Source of the DNA: Thermoproteota archaeon
Lineage (GTDB): Archaea > Korarchaeota > JAOZGF01
Direction of reading: 5' to 3'
DNA length: 7,898 nt
Assembly (NCBI GenBank): GCA_027491845.1
Contig: JAOZGF010000119.1
Coordinates: forward strand, 1 to 7,898
Part shown: positions 1 through 4,875 of the stretch, piece after piece
How positions within the stretch are numbered: the stretch's first letter is position 1
Layout: each line of letters begins with the position of its first letter
Notes under the pieces: model-generated
The model's input: only the letters and a program-made list of their open reading frames with translations
What the model was told of the DNA's origin: nothing
Database searches by the model: none
Program-made: the position numbers and the translations under genes

Positions 1-1307
1 AATGGGAAGTTCAAAAGAGGTGTCTCCTGGCTTGATGAAAAAGGCAGAAGGCACAGGAACCCCCATCTCCGCTGCAATTCCACGCACAAGTGATTTATCA
101 TAACAAAAAGCAAGACACTGAGGCCCCTGAAACCCGTATACGGGATGTTCAACATCTCTAAGAGGGCTGATACATGAAGCTCTTTTCTGGCATCGTTATT
201 ATAACCCTCATCACATAGATTAAAGACAAGGTCTATTTTGTTTTTGAGCTTTAGAAGCTCATGAATCAAAGTATTGTGGTTATTGAGATAGGTGAACCGA
301 TAGCCTTTAAGTTTTCTCAACGCATCTTTCAGTTGGTCAATTGTATAGATGTCATCGTCATCAAAGATGCCTGAAGGTTTTAATGGATCCGGTTTTGTGG
401 GATCACCTAAGATTACAACTACATGCTTCAGCATTTCCTTCTTTTTCTTTTTAATAGGTGTCCATTCCTTTTTCACAACAGCAGTTACGATGATTCTTCG
501 CCCCATCATTCCCAAATCTTGATTTCGCTGCGAATCGGGCGATATCTCTCCATGAATTGTAATTTCGGTGAAGCCCGCTTTTTCCAGGAGTTCTTTCAGG
601 CTTTCACGGCTATAAAGTCTTTCTGCATAGAATTGATCTGCGATAACACCTTTCTCTATATGGGTAACAATTTCCCGTGAGATTAGACGCTGTTTATCCA
701 GTGAAAGTGAGCGCTCTCTACAAACAAAATGCTTTTTGTCTATCCACTCCCATGACCTCGGCTGAAAGTTTTTCTCTAAGTATTCTCCATCAGCAACATC
801 TATGAGAACTCTGCCCCATGGTTTCAGAACTCTGAAAACTTCTTTCAGAACTCTCATGTCGTCCTGAATAGTTTCAAAATAGCCAAAGCTGTTTCCAAGA
901 ATCATCACTACATCAAAAGTATCAGGGGGATAGGGAAGTTTTCTTGCATCCCCTTCTCTAAATTTAACGTTTAAGCCTTCCTTTTTTGCCTGAGCTTTTG
1001 CTTTTCGAATTAGATAATGCGAGCGGTCTAATCCCTCGACATTTTTGAATCCTCGCCTTGCCAGTTCAAGAGAATGCCGTCCATGTCCGCAGCATAAATC
1101 CAAAATTTTATTTTCGGACGATAGCCTCAGGATTTCTAAGAATAAGTCCACCTCACTCCTAGTGATATTCTGATCATCTACCACATCAGCATCCGTTTTC
1201 AGGTAAATGGAATTAAAGATGCGTCGCCACCAATCTGGACGAACGTACTCTTCAAGATTCGCTACGGGTCCCAATACCCTTTTTCGATATCTGTTTTTTT
1301 TATTCAT
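1..1307 (-). CDS. SAM methyltransferase fused to D-Ala-D-Ala-ligase-like ATP-grasp domain (3'-partial, frameshifted)
   Basis: Reads leftward from ATG at 1307-1305 and leaves the window without a stop. Residues about 55-175 form a class I SAM-dependent methyltransferase: motif I is DLCCGHGRHS (residues 70-79), an acidic post-I site is GLD (92-94), and GDARKLPYPPDTFDVV (119-134) is the motif II region. A lysine-rich linker (about 279-294) leads into a second domain beginning HVVVILGD, with FNLCDEGYNN (362-371) and LLEMLNIPYTG (382-392), the N-terminal signature of D-Ala-D-Ala ligase-type ATP-grasp enzymes. At the G4 run at 127-124 the frame must change. One extra G gives FRGPQCLAFCYDKS and later MGVPVPSAFFIKPGD, a clean continuation of the family, so a one-base loss is likely; the uncorrected frame also stays open to the edge. 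Expected chemistry is methyl transfer plus ATP-dependent carboxylate-amine ligation; the substrate is unknown. Arginine codons (about half CGN) differ from the genes on the right, suggesting transfer. Confidence 0.8.
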   Translation of the reverse strand, partial: MNKKNRYRKRVLGPVANLEEYVRPDWWRRIFNSIYLKTDADVVDDQNITRSEVDLFLEILRLSSENKILDLCCGHGRHSLELARRGFKNVEGLDRSHYLIRKAKAQAKKEGLNVKFREGDARKLPYPPDTFDVVMILGNSFGYFETIQDDMRVLKEVFRVLKPWGRVLIDVADGEYLEKNFQPRSWEWIDKKHFVCRERSLSLDKQRLISREIVTHIEKGVIADQFYAERLYSRESLKELLEKAGFTEITIHGEISPDSQRNQDLGMMGRRIIVTAVVKKEWTPIKKKKKEMLKHVVVILGDPTKPDPLKPSGIFDDDDIYTIDQLKDALRKLKGYRFTYLNNHNTLIHELLKLKNKIDLVFNLCDEGYNNDARKELHVSALLEMLNIPYTGFRGLSVLLFVMINHLCVELQRRWGFLCLLPFSSSQETPLLNFP

Positions 1308-1345
1308 TTATTTCACGTGATTTTTATTTATTTCACGTGATTTTT
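1306..1345. repeat. Perfect 2 x 20-bp tandem repeat with TCACGTGA palindromes
   Basis: Two identical 20-bp units (1306-1325 and 1326-1345) abut head to tail. Each holds the 8-bp palindrome TCACGTGA (1313-1320 and 1333-1340), so the centres are exactly 20 bp apart, about two helical turns. The first unit overlaps the ATG of the methyltransferase/ATP-grasp gene, and each copy also carries a GTGA that could act as a weak ribosome-binding site. The geometry fits a dimeric repressor binding two adjacent sites between promoter and start codon. A simple slippage duplication is the alternative. Confidence 0.7.
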
Positions 1346-1382
1346 GTTCGCATAACCTTCCAATTTAGAGTTAAAGCAAGCT

Positions 1383-1392
1383 CTTTTTAAAG
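1383..1392 (-). promoter_or_regulatory. Candidate TATA box of the methyltransferase/ATP-grasp gene
   Basis: On the minus strand the sequence reads CTTTAAAAAG, preceded by a purine-rich GAAAAGTAG that could be a BRE. Start of transcription would fall near 1361, giving a leader of about 55 nt that contains both TCACGTGA sites. Assigned from sequence and spacing only. Confidence 0.35.
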
Positions 1393-1450
1393 CTACTTTT
1401 CACAATTAATCATGCCACTGGATATTAAAAAGCCTACACTACAACAAAAT

Positions 1451-1460
1451 AATATATAAA
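1451..1460 (+). promoter_or_regulatory. TATA-like element upstream of the MNT/HepT remnant
   Basis: AATATATAAA resembles an archaeal TATA box and lies about 70 bp upstream of the first recognisable codons of the MNT remnant. It could be the surviving promoter of that lost locus, or just AT-rich sequence. Confidence 0.25.
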
Positions 1461-1519
1461 CTTAATAGGCAGGCTCATAAAAGAAATAAAGCTAAGAAAG
1501 TATTCCTATTAAACAGGTA

Positions 1520-1746
1520 AGGCACGATGAGGTTTCTACTTTCATATTCCAACAAAAGCAGATCAACGGTGAGCATTTGGCGTTAGAGAATTACCTGATA
1601 GACACCCTGGGAGTTAAGTTGATGTAGTTAAGAAGGAAGCCTTAAAGCTAAGAATCAAGGAGAACATCTAAGGAATTAATAACTTTGTGAAAAAGAAACT
1701 CTTAGACTACATAGAAGACTTAAGTGAAGCCATGAACGACTTCTAA
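1520..1746 (+). pseudogene. Decayed MNT nucleotidyltransferase / HepT-like toxin-antitoxin remnant
   Basis: Three short reading-frame pieces line up as the end of a minimal nucleotidyltransferase (MNT) followed by the beginning of a HepT-like protein. Piece 1 (about 1574-1618) reads HLALENYLIDTLGVK. After a one-base shift near 1618-1620, piece 2 (1621-1668) reads DVVKKEALKLRIKENI and stops at TAA 1669-1671. Together they match the MNT C-terminal pattern, LEDYL..LLGVKVDLV.KEALKPRIRE. Piece 3 starts at GTG 1687 and reads MKKKLLDYIEDLSEAM, like the first helix of HepT, then stops at 1744-1746 after 19 residues. The MNT active-site region (GSxARG..SDID) is not found upstream, so no active enzyme can be made. 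In the family, MNT (MntA) is the antitoxin that adenylylates the HEPN toxin HepT. The assignment rests on remembered family patterns. Confidence 0.55.
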
Positions 1747-2096
1747 ACTTTGAAAAAAAAAAGGGATAATATATGAAGCTTCATAAAACCAAGAAAACTT
1801 ATCCTATGCCTCTCACAAGCTTCTGGTTACTTCATTTTACCTGCTAAATTTTCCATTATATTTTTAATTATTCGAACGCTGTAACTTACTTCATTTATGA
1901 CCCTTTTACCAGATTTCTTTTTTCTTGACTCATGTAGAGGACATAAGAAGTAAGCTTTTAGGAAATTTCTTTTTTAATTAAAGTTTACATCTCAAAACGA
2001 AAGACTTAACAAGTGCACTGATTAAGTTAGCCTAAAATAAGTTAAGGGGAAAGGAGATTTGATTGCTTAGTTCCTTCGGCGGCACGATGTTTTCTT
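1747..2096. other. AT-rich intergenic stretch without a convincing gene
   Basis: No RNA gene or repeat is evident. The minus strand holds an open stretch of about 48 codons (roughly 1974 to the TAA at 1829-1827), including AYFLCPLHESRKKKSGK and ending in NLAGKMK. It has no ATG, GTG or TTG start before residue 40 and I do not recognise it. It may be a C-terminal fragment of a lost gene or chance. The segment 2040-2065 is pyrimidine-rich on the minus strand and lies downstream of the retropepsin-like gene, so it could help end that transcript. Confidence 0.4.
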
Positions 2097-2513
2097 TTAT
2101 TCAATCCAATATTGTGATTCCACACTTTCCCTGGTCTTTTCTTCCCCGTGAAACTTCCAAAGGCCAGTTTTAGGCTTTATGATCTCTATTTGAAGTTTCT
2201 CTGTTAATGTATCACTAACGATTACTTCATATTCACTAGGGGTTGTTACAGCTTGGGCCCTCACCCACCCTGTAACTTTGTCTTTTGTAACAACCCTTGC
2301 ATAGATTTCCCCTAAGACATAAGCTGTTACCTCTGTGCTTACAACCTTGTACTTTTCACCTCTTAACCCTTCAAGTTTAAACCCTAACTTCCTAGCTAAT
2401 GCTAATGGAATGTGAATTTCAGGTTCATAGGCTTCGTACCCGCTGTTAATTAGGGCTGGAGTTTCTGCCGCTTCTCCTCCACGTTTAACTTCAACTAATA
2501 CTCTTACACCCAA
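2097..2513 (-). CDS. Retropepsin-like (clan AA aspartic protease fold) protein, catalytic Asp replaced
   Basis: A 138-residue protein with the layout of archaeal retropepsin-like proteins: an N-terminal beta strand (VRVLVEVKRGG), the loop ALINSGYEAYE (20-30), then IPLALARKLGF (36-45), a middle beta-rich segment, EYEVIVSDTLTEKLQIEI (94-111), and a KPKTGLWKF end. Active relatives carry D-T/S-G at the first loop; here it is N-S-G (23-25), so ordinary aspartic protease activity is not expected. I recall related archaeal proteins with NSG, so this may be a non-catalytic subfamily trait rather than a local mutation. TTG at 2513 is the likely start: the same frame has TGA six bases upstream (2522-2520), no early ATG exists, and GTGA lies about 7 nt before it. 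It follows the small basic ORF and probably shares its promoter. No partner or substrate can be named. Confidence 0.7.
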   Translation of the reverse strand: MGVRVLVEVKRGGEAAETPALINSGYEAYEPEIHIPLALARKLGFKLEGLRGEKYKVVSTEVTAYVLGEIYARVVTKDKVTGWVRAQAVTTPSEYEVIVSDTLTEKLQIEIIKPKTGLWKFHGEEKTRESVESQYWIE

Positions 2514-2519
2514 TTTTTT

Positions 2520-2612
2520 TCACTTATTTATTCTACGGAATTTTCCGAACCTCTTCTTGAGGAAACGTTTACGCCAAAGCTTCACAGAAATGAATCTACC
2601 GAACTTCCGCAT
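2520..2612 (-). CDS. Possible 30-residue, highly basic small protein
   Basis: ATG at 2612-2610 opens a 30-codon frame ending in TGA at 2522-2520. It begins MRKFGRFISVKLWRKR and continues with further K, R and F residues; 14 of 30 residues are Arg or Lys and none is acidic. Support for expression: GAGG lies 8 nt before the ATG, and a TATA box about 40 bp upstream predicts a short leader of 15-20 nt, placing this frame first on the transcript. It is in the same frame as the retropepsin-like gene, whose TTG follows after six bases, so translational coupling is likely if the peptide is made. It might bind RNA, DNA or membrane, or simply be a leader peptide. It does not convincingly match ribosomal protein L41e. 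No homology is recognised. Confidence 0.4.
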   Translation of the reverse strand: MRKFGRFISVKLWRKRFLKKRFGKFRRINK

Positions 2613-2650
2613 TAAACATCCCTCTGCCACTTAGAGTAAGGAGGGAAGCC

Positions 2651-2660
2651 TTATATATTT
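2651..2660 (-). promoter_or_regulatory. TATA box for the small-ORF/retropepsin-like transcript
   Basis: Minus strand AAATATATAA is a near-ideal archaeal TATA box. Its centre lies about 44 bp upstream of the ATG at 2612, predicting a start near 2628 and a leader containing the GAGG ribosome-binding site. This placement is the main argument that the 30-residue frame, rather than the TTG at 2513, is the first translated start. Confidence 0.5.
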
Positions 2661-2895
2661 TATGTTATTATGCTTTGCAAGAGAGATTCGTGGAGGCTTC
2701 TTGAGGAATAGGCGTTGAAGAGGTTAAAGCGAGTTAATCTACAGATGTAACATTTCTTATCTTTTTTTGGTGAATTTCCTTTTTAATGCGTTCCATTTCT
2801 CCCTTGGCATGAAGTTATGGAATGATGAAAACCAGTTAAGAAGGGAAAGAAAAGGATTCTTCACTAAGACTTTCGGTGAAATTTGCTAGAGTCAG
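2661..2895. other. Intergenic region between divergent units
   Basis: It separates the minus-strand retropepsin-like unit from the plus-strand chimera. All frames are broken by stops within about 20-25 codons and no RNA fold, repeat or conserved motif stands out. A lone ATGATGA at 2822-2828 has no partner CTGA at C/D-box spacing. Confidence 0.5.
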
Positions 2896-2944
2896 GTGTT
2901 ACGTTTACTCAAACACGTAATACTTAAATTTCACTCGATGAGTG
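2896..2944 (+). promoter_or_regulatory. Candidate promoter and operators of the substrate-binding-protein chimera
   Basis: GTGTTACGT (2896-2904) and ACGTAATAC (2915-2923) form an inverted repeat, 9+9 with one G-T mismatch and a 10-nt spacer, running into the TATA-like TACTTAAAT (2921-2929). A second small inverted repeat, CACTC-GAT-GAGTG (2932-2944), follows. A repressor site overlapping the TATA box would fit control of a nutrient-uptake gene such as a metal- or cofactor-dependent regulator, but the regulator is unknown. The strong GGAGGG at 2960-2965 is the ribosome-binding site of the gene. Confidence 0.3.
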
Positions 2945-2973
2945 TAGCTATAAAGGAAAGGAGGGAGAAAGAA

Positions 2974-3710
2974 ATGATATTTGACAAAAAAAGCTTTCTC
3001 AAAACTCTTAGCGTTGATTGTTGCAGCAGTAGTTGTCATAGGTGGAGTGAGTGTTTACTATTATTATAGCTTGCATTATAGCTTGCCAAGCACAAGCCAT
3101 CCGCAGTACAAAACTATAACTGATTTTGAAGGTAGAAGTCACTATACCATATGTGAAGTTGAGAGAGCAGTTATTCTTGAAGGGTACGAAATAGTCTATG
3201 CTCTCGGAGTTTGGGACAAAGTCGTTGGTTTATCAAAGTACGCTGAAGCAAATCCCATACTTATAGCGGCAGATGAAAAATATGGTCTAAATCTTTCGAA
3301 TATTCCATCACCTGGTTCATCTTTCAACGTAAACTTTAGAGGAATTAATTAACGAGGCTCCAGATGTCGTAATTGCATATGCCAGCAAACAAATGAAAGA
3401 CATTTTGCCTCACATTGAAGCTCTTAACATCTCAGTTATTCTTTCCGTCCAGTCAGTGAGCCCAACTATTGGGGTTCTAACGGCTGGAGAAATACTTAGG
3501 CAAAGACTAATTTCCATTAAAGAGATTCTTGTCGCCCTTTTTTTAGGCAGGTTAATCTTTCTGATAATTTTTGACTACCCTAGACATAGTTTCCCCTTCT
3601 ATGCATCCATGTACCCGATAAAATTAGCGGCAAAAATTACAACAGCTTCCCTATTAGTTCATGTGATAGCAACGCCCATCTTGTTAAGTTTTGTCGCATT
3701 ACTGATGTGA
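2974..3710 (+). pseudogene. Broken chimera: ABC substrate-binding protein N-terminus joined to a membrane-protein C-terminus
   Basis: ATG at 2974 sits 8 nt after GGAGGG but its frame soon stops; removing one T from the TTT at 2979-2981 links it to the long frame (MILTKKAFSKLL). That frame alone would need TTG 2981, which is 15 nt from the ribosome-binding site. It encodes a membrane anchor or signal (about residues 8-30), then a BtuF/FepB-type domain: TITDFEGRSHYTICEVERAV and YALGVWDKVVGLSKYAE. It ends early at TAA 3350-3352. A shift near 3338 restores the family: EELINEAPDVVIAYASKQMK, then LPHIEALNISVILS. At about 3447-3460 similarity changes to a different protein: SPTIGVLTAGEILRQR, ALFLGRLIFLIIFDYPRHSF, PFYASMYPIKLAAKI and a final hydrophobic segment. 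This second part resembles the end of archaeal nucleoside-recognition (Gate) membrane proteins. The rest of the binding protein and the first part of the membrane protein are missing, as expected from an internal deletion. Not functional as a transporter component. Confidence 0.7.
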
Positions 3711-4055
3711 TTACTAAACACCTAAAATAAAAGTGCTTGTTTTGTTCTCAACACATCCTCACTGGTTAAATCATCAGTTACGGAAAAACTAGTTTAAGGA
3801 AAAGAGGAAAGACAAGAAAAATAAACTTAAGTCGGGAAAAAGTAGAATTCCGCTTATTATTATCTTTAAATTATTTTTAGTTTTTTTCTCTGAATAATAA
3901 ACGATTCTCGAAAAGGAAATTATACGGTGTTCACTGGATTTTTAAGCACTTAGGCGCCTATTAGGGAGGATTCCGTAAAGCTTATAAAGCTTGGTTTGAT
4001 TGGGCTTGAATTGAAGACTAATTTAGAGTGTCTATAAGTTGAAGTGGATCGCACA
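3711..4055. other. Intergenic region with a T-rich tract and two palindromic elements
   Basis: No gene or RNA is evident. It holds a T-rich tract (3871-3890), the perfect 10-bp palindrome TAGGCGCCTA (3951-3960), and AAGCTT-ATA-AAGCTT (3978-3992), two HindIII-type palindromes bracketing a TATA-like TTATAAAG. A further CTATAAG lies at 4032-4038. More than one promoter may therefore sit upstream of the Dph6-like gene, or the palindromes may be operator sites. Confidence 0.4.
3871..3890 (+). terminator. Candidate T-rich archaeal terminator
   Basis: Two runs of T, TTTTT and TTTTTTT, lie within 16 bases, about 160 bp after the end of the chimeric frame. Archaeal RNA polymerase stops at such U-rich tracts without needing a hairpin. 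The distance from the gene makes the call weak. Confidence 0.3.
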
Positions 4056-4062
4056 TTTATAA
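4056..4062 (+). promoter_or_regulatory. TATA box of the Dph6-like gene
   Basis: TTTATAA centred near 4059 predicts transcription starting at about 4085. That leaves 12 nt or less before ATG 4097 and almost none before TTG 4088. There is no ribosome-binding site at useful spacing, so the mRNA is probably leaderless or nearly so, a common arrangement in archaea. Confidence 0.5.
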
Positions 4063-4096
4063 CTGGTAACCTTCATTAATTCACCCTTTGAGTGAA

Positions 4097-4789
4097 ATGA
4101 AAGTTGCAGCACTTTTCTCAGGCGGGAAAGATTCAACTTATGCGACTTACAAGGCAATGGCTTTAGGCCATGAAGTAGAGTTTCTGGTCACCATTGTTCC
4201 TGAAAGGGAAGATTCATGGATGTTTCACCACCAAAACATTAGACTAACAACTGTTCAGGCTGAGTTAATGGGTTTAAAGCAAATCATTGTTTCTTCTTCA
4301 GGCGTAAGGGAGAAAGAACTGGAGGACCTGTTTAACGTGCTCTCACGCCTTTCAGGAAGCATTGAAGGAATTGTTTCTGGCGCCATCGCGTCGAAATACC
4401 AGAAGACAAGGATAGACAGGGTTTGTGAGGCCTTGGGCCTGGAAAGCATAGCTCCATTGTGGGGGAGAGACCCTGTCAAGTTAATGTATGAACAGTTGGA
4501 TAGCGGCATAGAAGCCATGATCGTGGGGTGCTATGCAATGGGACTAAACGAAAAGTGGCTTGGTAGGAAAATAGATGAGGAGGCAATTAGGGAGCTTGAG
4601 GGACTTTACAAGAAATACGGAGTAAATCCTGCGGGTGAAGGAGGCGAGATAGAAACATTTGTCTTAGATTGCCCGTTGTTCACCAAGAGAATAGAGGTTG
4701 TTGAGACAGAAAAAAAATTTGAAGGCGGGTCAGGACATCTTAACATATTAACCGTAAAATTGCGTGAAAAGACGGCAGGCGGTAATTAG
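4097..4789 (+). CDS. dph6: MJ0570/Dph6-like PP-loop ATP pyrophosphatase (probable diphthine-ammonia ligase)
   Basis: A 230-residue cytoplasmic protein (233 if TTG 4088 is the start; numbering below uses that longer form). The PP-loop SGGKDS (11-16) binds ATP and marks the N-type ATP pyrophosphatase fold. Later motifs are those of the archaeal MJ0570 family: GAIASKYQKTRIDRVC (99-113 region), LWGRDP (124-129), NEKWLGRKID (154-163) and NPAGEGGEIETFVLDCP (180-196). Dph6 adenylates diphthine on elongation factor 2 and amidates it with ammonia to finish diphthamide. Archaea carry more than one MJ0570-type paralog, so the exact substrate is less certain than the fold. ATG 4097 gives the usual MKVAALFSGGKDS start. 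Length is normal and the gene intact. It lies 86 bp before ilvD, which has its own leader, and no functional link between the two is evident. Confidence 0.88.
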   Translation: MKVAALFSGGKDSTYATYKAMALGHEVEFLVTIVPEREDSWMFHHQNIRLTTVQAELMGLKQIIVSSSGVREKELEDLFNVLSRLSGSIEGIVSGAIASKYQKTRIDRVCEALGLESIAPLWGRDPVKLMYEQLDSGIEAMIVGCYAMGLNEKWLGRKIDEEAIRELEGLYKKYGVNPAGEGGEIETFVLDCPLFTKRIEVVETEKKFEGGSGHLNILTVKLREKTAGGN

Positions 4790-4790
4790 G

Positions 4791-4811
4791 GGAAAAGTTA
4801 AAAAACTTTCC
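4791..4811 (+). promoter_or_regulatory. Hairpin just after dph6, overlapping a TATA-like element of ilvD
   Basis: GGAAAAGTT and AACTTTCC can pair in an 8-bp stem with one bulged A and a short A loop, starting two bases after the dph6 stop and followed by TTTC. It could mark the end of dph6 transcripts. The same stretch reads GTTAAAAAAC after a purine-rich GGAAAA, which would serve as TATA and BRE for ilvD with a start near 4830. Sequence cannot decide between the two. Confidence 0.3.
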
Positions 4812-4832
4812 TTTCAATTAAAGAAATGCCAT

Positions 4833-4866
4833 CCCTTGAAAGGGGGCCTCATGAGGGCTTGGTGAT
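4833..4866 (+). promoter_or_regulatory. ilvD leader: paired elements and the GGTGAT ribosome-binding site
   Basis: CCCTT-GA-AAGGG (4833-4844) is a small inverted repeat, and CCTCATGAGG (4847-4856) is a perfect 10-bp palindrome. GGTGAT (4861-4866) is a classic archaeal ribosome-binding site 9 nt before TTG 4876. Because TGA at 4852-4854 closes the ilvD frame upstream, this site fixes the TTG as the start. The two palindromic elements lie between the proposed promoter and the ribosome-binding site, where control of an amino-acid gene might act. Confidence 0.45.
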
Positions 4867-4875
4867 GATTGGGAA

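Noticed and set aside
423..680. Plus-strand 85-codon frame
   Set aside because: Lies opposite the methyltransferase/ATP-grasp gene, which has clear family motifs across the same bases.
1827..1974. Minus-strand open stretch of about 48 codons with AYFLCPLHESRKKKSGK
   Set aside because: No usable start, no recognised family, and open stretches of this length are expected by chance in AT-rich spacers. Mentioned only as a possible fragment.
2520..2612. Ribosomal protein L41e as identity of the basic 30-residue frame
   Set aside because: Size and charge are similar, but the arginine-rich pattern of L41e is absent and phenylalanines are too frequent.
2822..2828. ATGATGA, a possible box C of a C/D sRNA
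   Set aside because: No box D (CTGA) or internal D'/C' pair at the usual distance.
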